Shown: positions 44,049 to 53,829, counted from the stretch's first letter. The stretch is DNA of 64,000 nucleotides from DASQPR01 sp963831705 (GCA_963831705.1 CAWHRE010000010.1:1240001-1304000), one strand, 5' to 3'. Numbers and translations: made by a program. The notes: generated from the sequence alone by a model not told the origin.

Positions 44049-46880
44049 ATGCGAATAACTCACCGTAATACCGTATGCACTGCGATTGCCGCTATCGCGG
44101 TTGCCGCGGCGGCGCTAGTCATTCCGGGCAGCGCATTGGCCGATACCGGCACCGTTCGGTATGTATCGCCGTCGGCTACCTGCAGCGATTCCGGCCCGGG
44201 AACATCCGCGGAGCCGTTCTGCTCGCTGCAGTCTGCTCTCAACATCGTCAATCCAGGCGACATTGTCGCCGTGACGCGCGGCGACAATAACAATGTCGTG
44301 CCGGCGATCACGTTTTCGCGGTCCGGGACCGCGGCCGCCCCAATCACGATCGAATCGTTGGCGAGGCTGAACGGAGCACCGAGCAACGGCCAGTTCCAGC
44401 TCGGGGAAGGCCCATTAGTCGGGACGGTTTCCATCGTCGGCGTACACGACATCAACATCTTCGACCTCTCGGCGGCATCGTTCGGCGGCGACAACATCGC
44501 GGTGGCGAATTCCCAGAACATTTCGATCGACTCGTCGGGCTTCGGTGCCCATGAGACGGCCACGCATACGCCGGCCAGTCTGCACATCGAGGGAACTTCG
44601 TCCGGCATCAGCTTGACGCGAAGCGAGATCCTCGGTGACGGCGGGATGGGCGTACGGGTCGACCCCGGTTCGAGCAACGTGGTGGTGAGCACCAATCAGT
44701 TCTATACGCTCGACGCGGCCGTTTCGGCCAGCGGAACCACTCATCTCGCCGTTACCAGTAACAACATCGAGACCAATTGTGGCCCAGCGGTTACGGTCGA
44801 CTCAGCATCGACCGGCGCCATCGAGAACAACTTCATCGTCACCGCCCCGCCGTTGAACCCGCCGGTGAACCCGAGTTGCGGCGCGGTGACGGCGATCACG
44901 GTCGCGGCAAACTCCATCGCAGGCATGGGTGTCGACTACAACGCGTACCACATGGTCTCGCCGGACTCCGACTACAAATGGGCCGGCACCGCATACGGAA
45001 CACCGGCCGCATTCAAAGCCGCGACCGGCAAGGGCGGCCACGATCTCAATGTTGGAACGAAGACGATCGACGAAGGCTCACCCCTCATCGATTCGGCCGA
45101 CAGCAACGCGGTCGGTGAGCTTGCCATCGACTACGACGGACAGCCGCGCCGCAATGATCCAACGGTGGCCAACACCGGTACCGGCAGCTTCGCGTACTAC
45201 GACCGCGGGGCGACCGAGTTGCAGGACCCCATCGTGTTCACACCGGCACCGGCGTCCGCGCTCGCCGGCCTGCCGCCATTCGCCACCAATCCGGTCTCAA
45301 TCCCGAAGTCGCTCTGGGGCGAGCAGCTGACCAGCACGGTCTCGTTCGGCGACGGTACGCCCAACGTAACCGGGTCGGTCGGCCCCTTCCCGCATACGTA
45401 CGCGGCGACCGGTAACTACGAGGGCATCATCACGTCGAAGGACAGCGACGGAAATGTGCAGGATGCCTCGTTCTTCGTCCGGGTGGCGACAACGAACCCA
45501 CCGCATATAACCCTCTCGACGAGCCTCTGGAACAACGCGTACGAGTCGTACGAAATCGGAGTGATCCAGTTCGTGCCGGACTCGGACGTGGCCTCGGGCA
45601 ACGAGTTCGCCAGCTACTCGCTCGACTTCGGCGACGGCACCACACCTTCGCAGTACGAGGATGACACCCACAGCTATGCGAAGCCGGGGTATTACACGGC
45701 GACGTTGACCGCGACGGATGTCATCGGACGCAAGGCCGTGGCGACGACGCGTGTGGCGGCCGGGCTGGGATTCAATGCCGTTGGTCCGATCCGCGACTAC
45801 GACAGCCGGAAGACCCAGCGGATTCAGCCACATCAGGTGCTCCGGTTGTCCGCGACGCAACTGCACGCGGTCGGCGCGAGTGCGGTCGTCCTCACCACCA
45901 CCGTGACCGGCCCTGCGCGCGGCGGATACCTGACCGTGTATCCGGACGGCGGTGCCATGCCGAACGCATCGACGCTCAATTTCGCCGCCAATCAGACGAT
46001 CGCCAACCAGACCACGGCAATGGTCGGCTCGGACGGCTACGTCGACTTCTACAACGGCAGCCCGGGCGTTATCGACCTGGTCGTGGACACGTTCGGTACG
46101 CAGACGTTCAATTACGGGGGCGCCACGTACCTACCGGCCGGTCCTAGCCGGGTGCTGGACACCCGCTACGGCATCGGCGTCGCCAAGGGGTCGATCGCGG
46201 CCGGTCACACCGTCACGCTTGACCTCAACAAGACGGTATCGGTGCCGGCCGGCGCGAAAGACGCCATCGTCAACCTGACCACCACGGACACCGGCGCGGG
46301 GGGCTACCTCAGCGCCTATCCGCCCGGAGCTTCCACCACAACGTCGGTCTCGAACTGGGCCAAGGGGCAGACCGTCGCGAACCTCGTGGTGCTGCCGGTG
46401 ACGAACGGCCAGATTGTTCTCAAGAACAACAGCAGTGCCTCGGTCGACTTCGTTGCGGATCTCAGCGGCTACTACGCGAATGAGACCTCGATACCGAATC
46501 AGACGGTCTACGTGCCGAATGCGCCGACACGGATTCTCGACACCCGCTACGGCATCGGAAGCGCAATCGCGAAGGTTGGGCCCGGTCAGACAATCAGCGT
46601 GCCGATCAACACGTTCGGTACGACGTCCGGCATCGCCGGAGCCCAAATGAACATCACCGCAACACAGGCGACGGCCGGTGGCTACCTCATCGTCTATCCC
46701 GGCGGAAGCTCACAGTCGAACACATCGGCTTTGAACTACACCGCCGGCACATCCGTTGCCAACGCCGGCATGGTCCCGCTGGGCGCGGACCACACCATCA
46801 AGATTTACAACGGCGGCTCGAAATCCGTCGACGTGATCATCGACCTTGAGGGAACGTACTACCGATATCCGGCAAGCTGA
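44049..46880 (+). CDS. Secreted beta-helix / PKD / three-DTR-repeat protein (copy 1)
   Basis: 943 residues with a signal peptide (to about 32). Residues 35-390 form a right-handed parallel beta-helix of the pectate-lyase-like type, with many short N-rich turns (SIVGVHDINIFDLSAASF). Two PKD-like domains follow (about 410-590: TVSFGDGTPNVTG, SLDFGDGTTPSQYEDDTHSY). The C-terminal 350 residues are three DTR repeats (PIRDYDSR, PSRVLDTRYGIG, PTRILDTRYGIG). Beta-helix proteins of this kind bind or cleave polysaccharides; no catalytic residues can be assigned here. ATG preceded by GAGGGGAACGT. Paralogue of the next gene. Confidence 0.82.
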   Translation: MRITHRNTVCTAIAAIAVAAAALVIPGSALADTGTVRYVSPSATCSDSGPGTSAEPFCSLQSALNIVNPGDIVAVTRGDNNNVVPAITFSRSGTAAAPITIESLARLNGAPSNGQFQLGEGPLVGTVSIVGVHDINIFDLSAASFGGDNIAVANSQNISIDSSGFGAHETATHTPASLHIEGTSSGISLTRSEILGDGGMGVRVDPGSSNVVVSTNQFYTLDAAVSASGTTHLAVTSNNIETNCGPAVTVDSASTGAIENNFIVTAPPLNPPVNPSCGAVTAITVAANSIAGMGVDYNAYHMVSPDSDYKWAGTAYGTPAAFKAATGKGGHDLNVGTKTIDEGSPLIDSADSNAVGELAIDYDGQPRRNDPTVANTGTGSFAYYDRGATELQDPIVFTPAPASALAGLPPFATNPVSIPKSLWGEQLTSTVSFGDGTPNVTGSVGPFPHTYAATGNYEGIITSKDSDGNVQDASFFVRVATTNPPHITLSTSLWNNAYESYEIGVIQFVPDSDVASGNEFASYSLDFGDGTTPSQYEDDTHSYAKPGYYTATLTATDVIGRKAVATTRVAAGLGFNAVGPIRDYDSRKTQRIQPHQVLRLSATQLHAVGASAVVLTTTVTGPARGGYLTVYPDGGAMPNASTLNFAANQTIANQTTAMVGSDGYVDFYNGSPGVIDLVVDTFGTQTFNYGGATYLPAGPSRVLDTRYGIGVAKGSIAAGHTVTLDLNKTVSVPAGAKDAIVNLTTTDTGAGGYLSAYPPGASTTTSVSNWAKGQTVANLVVLPVTNGQIVLKNNSSASVDFVADLSGYYANETSIPNQTVYVPNAPTRILDTRYGIGSAIAKVGPGQTISVPINTFGTTSGIAGAQMNITATQATAGGYLIVYPGGSSQSNTSALNYTAGTSVANAGMVPLGADHTIKIYNGGSKSVDVIIDLEGTYYRYPAS

Positions 46881-46898
46881 TCCGGCGCAGTCGCAATC

Positions 46899-46933
46899 GA
46901 GCCTGTGTCACCGCACCGCGGTGGCACAGGCTC
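46899..46933 (+). terminator. Terminator after copy 1 of the beta-helix protein
   Basis: 16-base arms with a single mismatch (gagcctgtgtcaccgc / gcggtggcacaggctc), followed by gcttcgttt. Confidence 0.8.
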
Positions 46934-47031
46934 GCTTCGTTTCCGGCTATTGCTTGGCATTGATTCATCGGTGCGCTTATGCAATTCTCATGCGGGCCAT
47001 TCTGATTGGCTACGACGGGAAACGGGGATAA

Positions 47032-49884
47032 ATGCGCACGAAAACTATCCGGGCAATTGCCGCTACCGCGATGGTGACGTCGCTGGCCACGGCCGGCGTT
47101 GTTCTTTCCATATCACCGGTACAGGCAACGCCCGCGCCGATCCTTTACGTCGATCAGTCGGCCACTTGCAGCGACACCGGTTCCGGCAAGCTCGCGCTGC
47201 CTTATTGCACCGCCCAGGCCGGGGTCAACGCGGCCGGCCCCGGGCAGACTGTGCAAATTCGGTCTGCGGCCTCGGCCTACGGCCCCTTGGTGATAACCAA
47301 ATCCGGTACGCCGAGTCAGCCAATCACGATCGAGGGCGTCATCGCCGGGGCCGGAGCCAGTGCGCTGCCAGTCGTCCAAATTAGAGCATCCACGGGCGGA
47401 GCAGCTGCGATCACGCTGAGCAATGTTCACGACGTGCATCTATTTGGTCTGGTGTCGGCCAACCTGACCAGCCAGGATGGCATCGACGTGGTCGGCTCCA
47501 GCAATATCACGCTGGACCGCATCAGAACGGCCGGCAGTGCGGGCATCGGTCCGGGTAATGGCATTGTGATCGACGGCGGATCGTCGTCGGTCCACGTGAC
47601 TCGTGGCGCTCTTCAGCTCAACGCAAACGACGCCGTGCAGGTCAAGGCCGGCGCGCAGCACATCGTCATCGCCGGCAACGCCGTCATTGGAAACGGTGAC
47701 GGCATCGTGGTCAACGGGGCGAGCGATGTCGACGTCACCAATAACACGATTGGCGAGGTGTGCTCGGGCGTACTGATGTCGGGTGGTTCGAGCGGCGTGA
47801 TCGAAAACGACGTCATCGGCGCCCTGAGCACCAGCACCCCGTGCGCCGGTTCGCAGGCCGCCCTGACGGTCGACGCTGCGTCCGCGTCCGGCGTGACCGC
47901 CGACTACAACGCACTCAGCGCGCAGACAAGCGGCCAGGCACCGCGGACCGAATACAGCTGGGCCGGTACGACGTATGCGTCGGTGGCCGCGTTCCAGGCC
48001 GGCACCTCCCGAGGCGCGCACGATATCGACCTGCTGACCTCGGTCGTCCTGCATCTGCCGAATGAGGGGTCGCCGCTGATCGACTCAGCGAACTCGTCCG
48101 CACCCGGCGCTCTCGACTCGGACTTCTACGACTTCCCGATCGTGGACGATGCACTGGTTGCCAACACCGGCGTCGGGAAGGCTGATCGAGGCGCATTCGA
48201 ACGGCAGGACACCCTCACTCAAACCGGCTTGGCCGTCACGCCGTCTGTCGGCATGATGCCCCTGCCGGTAACGATCAATCTCGGTACGACGACTTCGTCC
48301 TGGGGCGAGGCCACGTCCACGAGCGTGGATTTCGGCGACGGTACGGCACCGGTTGCCGCGGCGAGTGGGACCGTTCCGCACACCTATGCCGCAGCCGGCA
48401 CGTACACGGTCACGCTGACGACCACCGACACCGACGGAACGTTCCCACTGACGTGGCGGCAGGTGATCAAGGTCGCCGATAAGAACGGTCCGGTGGCGAG
48501 GATCAAGGTGACGCCGTCGGTGTACACCTCGGCGACCTTCCGCAGCTACATTCCGAACACCATGGACGTCGACACGGCCGGCACGACGGACGCGAATGAA
48601 ATCGCCTCCGAGACGATCGATTTCGGCGATGGCACGTCCACATCAAGCCCTCAATTGTTCGATACCTCACACACGTACACCCAACCGGGCACCTACTCGG
48701 TAAAGGTCACCGTCGCCGACTTCCTCAACCGGACGTCAACCGCCTCCACGACGTTCATCAGTGGTGACCTGTACGTGCCGATATCACCGATCCGGGTGTA
48801 CGACAGCCGTTCGTTCGGCACCGACCACGTGGCCGGACATTCGTCGGTCAAGCTATCGCAAGACCAGCTCAACGCCATCGAGGGCGGTGGCGCGACGGTT
48901 ACGGTGACCGTGGCCAACGCGAAGCAGGCCGGCTACATCACCGTCTACCACGATGGCGACCAGCGTCCGAACTCCTCGGTACTGAACTTCGTCCCCGGAA
49001 AAGCGGTCGCGAACGAGGCGTTCGCGCCGGCCGACAGCACTGGTGATGCGGTCTTCTACAACGCCAGCGCCGGACCGATCGACCTGATCATCGACACGTT
49101 CGGCCAGCTGTCGCCGTCGCAATTCGCCGACTCGTTCAAGGCAATGAGCCCGACTCGCGTACTCGACACCCGCCATGCCATCGGTGCGCCGACGGCACCG
49201 ATCGCCGGTCGCCACTCGGTCGACTTCAAGGTCGGCGGCCTCCACAACGTACCTTCCGACGCGGCCGCGGTGGTTCTCAACATCACCACGACGGACACGA
49301 AGACAACCGGCTTCCTGACCGCATACGGCGAGGACACAATCCACCCGGGTACGTCCAACTCCAACTGGTCGGCCGGGCAAACCGTTGCCAACCTCGTCGT
49401 CGTACCGGTGACGAACGGCAGGGTCGTCATCGACAATGGCGCCAACGGATCGGCCGATTTCATCGCGGATGTCGTCGGCTATTACGCGAACGGCGGCACC
49501 GAAGCGGTCTACCTACCGCATGACCCGACGCGTGTCCTGGACACCCGTTACGGCACCGGTGCGCCCAAGGCGGTGGTCGGACCCGGAAAGACGATCAAAG
49601 TCAAGATCGCCACGTTGTACGGCGTACCTGCAGGCGCCTCGGCGGTTGCCTTGAACCTGACCGTGACCGACGCGGCCGGCGGTGGCTTCTTGACGGTCTA
49701 TCCGAGCGGAGTCACGCTCCCGACGGCATCGAGCATCAACTTTGCCGCCGGACAGACCGTCGCGAACATGACGGACGCAATGCTCGGGTCGGACGGATCG
49801 ATCGAGATCTACAACGGTGGAAGCAAGTCGGTCGACATCATCGCCGATTTGGTAGGCAGCTTCTACGCGTACCCGGCTTCATAA
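47032..49884 (+). CDS. Secreted beta-helix / PKD / three-DTR-repeat protein (copy 2)
   Basis: 950 residues, same order of parts as the upstream copy: signal peptide (to about 34), beta-helix region (about 38-390, with DGIDVVGSSNITLDRIRTAG), two PKD-like domains (VDFGDGTAPVAA, IDFGDGTSTSSPQLFDTSHT) and three DTR repeats (PIRVYDSR, PTRVLDTRHAIG, PTRVLDTRYGTG). In both copies the first repeat has DSR instead of DTR, so that difference predates the duplication. ATG after ACGGGGATAA. Own terminator on each side suggests separate transcripts. Confidence 0.82.
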   Translation: MRTKTIRAIAATAMVTSLATAGVVLSISPVQATPAPILYVDQSATCSDTGSGKLALPYCTAQAGVNAAGPGQTVQIRSAASAYGPLVITKSGTPSQPITIEGVIAGAGASALPVVQIRASTGGAAAITLSNVHDVHLFGLVSANLTSQDGIDVVGSSNITLDRIRTAGSAGIGPGNGIVIDGGSSSVHVTRGALQLNANDAVQVKAGAQHIVIAGNAVIGNGDGIVVNGASDVDVTNNTIGEVCSGVLMSGGSSGVIENDVIGALSTSTPCAGSQAALTVDAASASGVTADYNALSAQTSGQAPRTEYSWAGTTYASVAAFQAGTSRGAHDIDLLTSVVLHLPNEGSPLIDSANSSAPGALDSDFYDFPIVDDALVANTGVGKADRGAFERQDTLTQTGLAVTPSVGMMPLPVTINLGTTTSSWGEATSTSVDFGDGTAPVAAASGTVPHTYAAAGTYTVTLTTTDTDGTFPLTWRQVIKVADKNGPVARIKVTPSVYTSATFRSYIPNTMDVDTAGTTDANEIASETIDFGDGTSTSSPQLFDTSHTYTQPGTYSVKVTVADFLNRTSTASTTFISGDLYVPISPIRVYDSRSFGTDHVAGHSSVKLSQDQLNAIEGGGATVTVTVANAKQAGYITVYHDGDQRPNSSVLNFVPGKAVANEAFAPADSTGDAVFYNASAGPIDLIIDTFGQLSPSQFADSFKAMSPTRVLDTRHAIGAPTAPIAGRHSVDFKVGGLHNVPSDAAAVVLNITTTDTKTTGFLTAYGEDTIHPGTSNSNWSAGQTVANLVVVPVTNGRVVIDNGANGSADFIADVVGYYANGGTEAVYLPHDPTRVLDTRYGTGAPKAVVGPGKTIKVKIATLYGVPAGASAVALNLTVTDAAGGGFLTVYPSGVTLPTASSINFAAGQTVANMTDAMLGSDGSIEIYNGGSKSVDIIADLVGSFYAYPAS

Positions 49885-49899
49885 CGCATTTCCAGCCGT

Positions 49900-49932
49900 G
49901 CGGGCCGCCACCTCGTCGAGGTGGCGGCCCGC
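49900..49932 (+). terminator. Terminator after copy 2 of the beta-helix protein
   Basis: Perfect 16-base arms (gcgggccgccacctcg and complement) with a one-base centre, followed by ctgttcc. Confidence 0.85.
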
Positions 49933-50025
49933 TGTTCCATAGCAGAACCCCGGCAATCACATCGCGACGACAGTCAGAACCATTGGTGGTTGTTCAGGAC
50001 GGCCGCCCAAGGTCATGCTCTTCGC

Positions 50026-50940
50026 ATGACTAACGCGAGTACCGAGGACGAGATCCGAGCGGCTGCGCTGGTCTGGATTGACAACGAGACGCACGGTGGC
50101 ACGCTGCCTATCACGCGCGAGCGACTGGCACAGGACTTCTTCGTCGGCGGTGTCCGGTTTCCGCTGGTCGACCGCGGACGTGGGATCCGGAAGCCCCTTG
50201 GTTGGCGTGCAGCGCTATCCATCACAACGGCGGCGCCGAGGTCGGGTCGGGAACGCCCGTACGCCGACGACGAAGGCCAAGACGGGCTACACCGCTATAA
50301 ATTGCGTAGCGATCAGCGAGGCAGCGCCGAGAACGAAGGGCTGCGAGCGGCGATGATCGCCCAGCGCCCATTGATCTGGTTCTACGGCGTCCAGCCGAGC
50401 GTCTTCAATGCAATCTCTCCTGTGTACCTGATCGGCGAAGAGACCGACCAGGACCAGTTCGTCCTGGCGTTGACCGATGATCAGCGACAGGTAACGCCGG
50501 GTAGCCGCGTCGAAGAGGGCTTTCGCCGCTACCTCGTCGCCGAGACGAAAAGGCGGCTGCACCAGCCGCTCTTCGCCAGTCAAGTCATGCTTGCTTACGA
50601 CGAGACATGCGCTGTGTGCTCACTTGAGTGTCGAGACTTGCTAGAAGCGGCACATATCATTCCCGATAACCGTGAGGATGGCTTGCCGATCGTCCAGAAC
50701 GGTCTAGCGTTGTGCAAGATCCACCACGCCGCCTACGACAAGAACATCCTCGGCATCAGGCCGGACTACGTAGTCCAGATCCACGAACGGCTACTGCATA
50801 AAGTCGACGGTCCAATGCTTACGCATGGACTACAGGGCCATCACGGCGAGAATCTGCGGAAGTTGCCTACAGTTCGTTTGGATCGACCAGATCCAAAGCG
50901 ATTGGAGATCCGGTACGCGGAGTTCCAGGCTGCCGCTTAA
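50026..50940 (+). CDS. HNH endonuclease family protein
   Basis: 304 residues from ATG 50026. The C-terminal third holds a zinc-ribbon HNH site: DETCAVCSLECRDLLEAAHI, IPDNREDGLPIVQNGLALCK and IHHAAYDKNILGIRPDYVVQ, matching the family annotated as putative restriction HNH endonuclease. The N-terminal two-thirds are less conserved and could bind DNA or a modification. No methyltransferase partner is nearby, so it may be a stand-alone modification-dependent nuclease or part of a mobile element. Function beyond nuclease is not supported. Confidence 0.8.
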   Translation: MTNASTEDEIRAAALVWIDNETHGGTLPITRERLAQDFFVGGVRFPLVDRGRGIRKPLGWRAALSITTAAPRSGRERPYADDEGQDGLHRYKLRSDQRGSAENEGLRAAMIAQRPLIWFYGVQPSVFNAISPVYLIGEETDQDQFVLALTDDQRQVTPGSRVEEGFRRYLVAETKRRLHQPLFASQVMLAYDETCAVCSLECRDLLEAAHIIPDNREDGLPIVQNGLALCKIHHAAYDKNILGIRPDYVVQIHERLLHKVDGPMLTHGLQGHHGENLRKLPTVRLDRPDPKRLEIRYAEFQAAA

Positions 50941-51155
50941 CGGTGGCGTGGGCACGACGCGCAACTCACGCGTCGGAGTTGGTCGATACCCTTCTATCTC
51001 GCGGACCGCAGGAACGTCCGGCCATCGGGTGAGCGTCGGAGGTAGCGGCCACCATCCGCCGCCTCGGGTCCGCGACTCGTATCACAGAACGACACGCCTC
51101 GGACGCAATCGCAATGCGGCACGACATACCGCTGTGTCGGCGTGCACTCTGTCAG

Positions 51156-51189
51156 GCCCGGTTGCTAGCGTTCCTGCTAGCAACCGGGC
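51156..51189. promoter_or_regulatory. 14-base inverted repeat just upstream of the ribbon-helix-helix gene
   Basis: Perfect arms (gcccggttgctagc / gctagcaaccgggc) around gttcct. The right arm ends 15 bases before the ATG of 51205-51432, leaving only aagggtgag as ribosome-binding region. It could be an operator for the downstream small DNA-binding-like protein or an RNA hairpin that limits its translation. Confidence 0.6.
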
Positions 51190-51204
51190 GAACAAGGGTG
51201 AGCA

Positions 51205-51432
51205 ATGACCGACACAGCTGTCAGCACGGCCGATACTCCTGCGGTCACGATGCCGCCACGACGCATTCGGGGCGAGCGCGTGCAGCTCAACGCACGTGTA
51301 CGCATCGAGGTCGAGAAGGTTCTGCAGCGATTCGTCCAGGATCACGGCACCACCGTGCAGGACTGCGTTGATTTGGCGTTGACGGAGTTCCTAGCCGCTC
51401 GTGGCTATCGCACGGAGGTGGGCCCGTCATGA
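51205..51432 (+). CDS. Small ribbon-helix-helix-like protein
   Basis: 75 residues: a disordered start, then RIRGERVQLNARVRIEVEKV and QRFVQDHGTTVQDCVDLALT, a strand-helix-helix pattern like replication- or conjugation-associated ribbon-helix-helix proteins. It overlaps the next gene by four bases (ATGA at 51429). A perfect palindrome directly upstream suggests autoregulation. No relaxase or replication gene is seen near it. Confidence 0.65.
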   Translation: MTDTAVSTADTPAVTMPPRRIRGERVQLNARVRIEVEKVLQRFVQDHGTTVQDCVDLALTEFLAARGYRTEVGPS

Positions 51433-52904
51433 CTCAGTGGACTCCGGCTTCCACATCGCGGCGAGCCGACATGCCGGTCGCCGAGGGCGAACTCGACGCT
51501 GACCTCGCGAAACTCGTCCGTCGGACATCGGTCGTTCGGCAAGGCTTCTACATCGTCGTCCTGTTGGTCGCGCTCGCCGGTCAGGTCTCCGGCGCTGTTG
51601 AGGCACTCCACATTCCGCTGGCCGCCGCAATCCCAGCGGTGTGCGCACTCGAGCTCGGCGGCATTGTCGTTCTCGCCAACGCCGACGTACGTCGTCGCCT
51701 CGGCGAACGCGCCGTGGCGTCTCGTCTGCTCTCCGTCGCGATCGCGGCCGGCGCGGTGACGTTCAACTGGCTCGCACACACGAATCACCTGCTCGGCGGC
51801 TTCTTCGCCGGCATGTCGGCGCTCGGCTACCTGGTGTGGTTGATGCACACCGAGAATCAGCGCCGCGACCGGCTGCGGATCAAGGGCGACCTACCGCCCA
51901 CGACACCCGCGTACGAGCTGACCGGACATTGGCTCCGCCATCCCTGGCTCACCATGCGCGCCCGCGCCCTCGCGAAGGCCGACCCCAGGCTCGGCCTCTA
52001 CGACTCATTGGCGAGTGCTCGTGCCGAAGTCCGCCGGGAACACCGCCAGGCTGCAATCGCGAAGGTACTGCACCGCAAGATCCGTGCGGCAGTCGATCCG
52101 CGTACGGCCGACATCGCCATCGCTGTGTATGACCTGGACGAAATCGCTTCGCGGCTGGCCGAACATGCCGACTACGACGGCTTGACCGCACTGATCGCCG
52201 CCGATCTGGCACCAGCGCGGCTGGCGCCCAACGGCGTTCTCCATGCAGCCGTTCCCGCGAAACGGCGCGAACGTTCAGAGCCGCCGACCAGGCGAGACGA
52301 TCCCGAGATGTACGTAGCGCCCCGCGCCATCGAGTCGGATACCGCCGAACTGTGGCTCGACACGCTTCCTCAGCAGGTACGGTCGCCGGAAGCCGACCAG
52401 ACAATACCCGCGCCAAGAAACGGTGTATCCGCGCCGCAGAACGGCGTCGAGGCGCCGTCGAGAATGAACGGATCCGAGCCAATACCTTCGGCATCGCGTC
52501 GCAGACGGCGAACCGCGTCGTCGGACGAGTTAACGCTGTCGGCTGCTGCGAGCGAGGCCGAGCAGGCGCGCCGCCAGGGCGCGGAGGAGTCGCCATCGTC
52601 GTTATTCAGCGACCTTCGACGCGACCTCAGCCACCTACAGCCGGGCCAGAGAGATCGTGGGCGTGCGTCGGTGCCGACCGAGGAAGCGGTTGCTGAGACG
52701 ACCACCGACATTTCATTACGCCGCCGGGTGCACGACGCGCTCGATGCGCACGTACTCCCGGATGACCAGCGCGACGATACCGAACTGGTCAGCTACGTCT
52801 TCGACCTCTTGGGGCTCACCGATCTGGAGCGCTTGTCTGCTCAAAGTTATGTGCGTTCGTGGTTCCTGGAGACAAGGACCGGAGAACGAATCCGGTCCGC
52901 CTAA
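51429..52904 (+). CDS. DUF2637-type membrane protein of actinobacterial plasmids/ICEs
   Basis: 491 residues. Four hydrophobic helices (about 38-135: GFYIVVLLVALAGQVSGAVE, AIPAVCALELGGIVVLANAD, SVAIAAGAVTFNWLAHTNHL, FFAGMSALGYLVWLMHTENQ) resemble DUF2637/Spd-type proteins found on Streptomyces plasmids and integrative conjugative elements. The long cytoplasmic remainder is charged and largely disordered, ending in a helical domain (RVHDALDAHVLPDD, YVFDLLGLTDLERL). Co-translated with the small protein before it. A role in plasmid spread or conjugation-associated functions is inferred from the family. Confidence 0.72.
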   Translation: MTQWTPASTSRRADMPVAEGELDADLAKLVRRTSVVRQGFYIVVLLVALAGQVSGAVEALHIPLAAAIPAVCALELGGIVVLANADVRRRLGERAVASRLLSVAIAAGAVTFNWLAHTNHLLGGFFAGMSALGYLVWLMHTENQRRDRLRIKGDLPPTTPAYELTGHWLRHPWLTMRARALAKADPRLGLYDSLASARAEVRREHRQAAIAKVLHRKIRAAVDPRTADIAIAVYDLDEIASRLAEHADYDGLTALIAADLAPARLAPNGVLHAAVPAKRRERSEPPTRRDDPEMYVAPRAIESDTAELWLDTLPQQVRSPEADQTIPAPRNGVSAPQNGVEAPSRMNGSEPIPSASRRRRRTASSDELTLSAAASEAEQARRQGAEESPSSLFSDLRRDLSHLQPGQRDRGRASVPTEEAVAETTTDISLRRRVHDALDAHVLPDDQRDDTELVSYVFDLLGLTDLERLSAQSYVRSWFLETRTGERIRSA

Positions 52905-53032
52905 GCGCCGCTGCCGCCCGGCGGTTCATTCTCAAGAAGGTCCTCGAGGCGTAGAGGTCGGATTGCGACCCGGACCGATCGGTCGTATCGGGTGCCCATG
53001 ACGGCCGCGGCACCCGATACGACGAGGATCCA

Positions 53033-53470
53033 CTACGCCGGGAACGCGTAGGCCGGCGAGTTCTGCACCGTGCTGACCTCAACCCACCAGTTCGTCTGGT
53101 CGATCGACGACTTCAGCACGTTGTAGGTGACCCATCCGCCTTTGCCGGCGGTCAGGTGAAATTGGCCGCCGACGTTGTACCACATTCGGAAGGTGATGCT
53201 CAGTCCCAGCCCGTCGTCCCGGACGCTCACGTGCCATGCATTGCCGTTGGTGCTGATCACCGCATCTTGGCCGATAGGACCGCTACATGATGATCCGGGG
53301 TAGACGAGCACCGAGGCGTTGTCCCCCTCCGTGTCCTCCGCGAACGCGTACTTGCCCTCGACAGTGCAGTGGGAAGCCGCGGCGGCCGGGGTGGCCGTGG
53401 CGACAATCGCACCGCCCACCAGCAGCGTCAACCCGGCCAGAGCCCTCACAACTCCGTGTGTAAAGCGCAT
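53033..53470 (-). CDS. Small secreted protein of unknown function
   Basis: 145 residues from ATG 53470 with GGGAGAG close upstream. A signal peptide (cleaved after PAAAA) is followed by a beta-rich domain with two Cys (SHCTVEGKYAFAED, PGSSCSGPIGQD) that may form a disulfide, and many aromatic residues (SITFRMWYNVGGQFHLTAGK). No anchor. I do not recognise the family. Confidence 0.7.
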   Translation of the reverse strand: MRFTHGVVRALAGLTLLVGGAIVATATPAAAASHCTVEGKYAFAEDTEGDNASVLVYPGSSCSGPIGQDAVISTNGNAWHVSVRDDGLGLSITFRMWYNVGGQFHLTAGKGGWVTYNVLKSSIDQTNWWVEVSTVQNSPAYAFPA

Positions 53471-53787
53471 CAACTCTCCCATGTATGAGGACATGGTCCA
53501 AAATGGACCGTCGGGTTCGGACCATATCAGTCGCGGCCGATACTAGGCTGCCCTTGAAAGCTGGCCGACTGGACCCGCACGGCGCGGACGTCCCGCGGTG
53601 GCGCGCACCGGATCCTCACCAGGCCGCGGCAACATCCACACTGCGACCGGCGACCGAGGAGCGGAGCACGCAGCGAAGGTGGCCTGTCTCCGGATGAGTT
53701 GCGCCGGCGCTACATCTGCGCAGCCGCGATCGGCCGCACCGCCGCGGGCCATGTCAGCGTTGCTGTCACAGAGATCAAATACGACGT
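53471..53787. other. Intergenic region with GGTCCA/TGGACC repeats near the secreted-protein promoter
   Basis: No convincing gene. Close to the minus-strand start are ggtcca-aaa-tggacc (53495-53509) and a third copy ggacca near 53519, an operator-like arrangement. The rest (about 53540-53780) shows no supported feature. Confidence 0.35.
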
Positions 53788-53817
53788 AGGCCGGGCAGCT
53801 TCTCAGCTGTCCGGCCT
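53788..53817 (-). terminator. Hairpin downstream of tRNA-Lys
   Basis: 13-base arms with one mismatch (aggccgggcagct / agctgtccggcct) around tctc, ten bases beyond the encoded CCA. Confidence 0.65.
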
Positions 53818-53829
53818 GGTCTTTAATGG

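Noticed and set aside
53471..53829. Duplicate of the tRNA-Lys 3' end as attachment site
   Set aside because: Looked for gcgccgccagggacttgaac-like sequence on the element side; none found.
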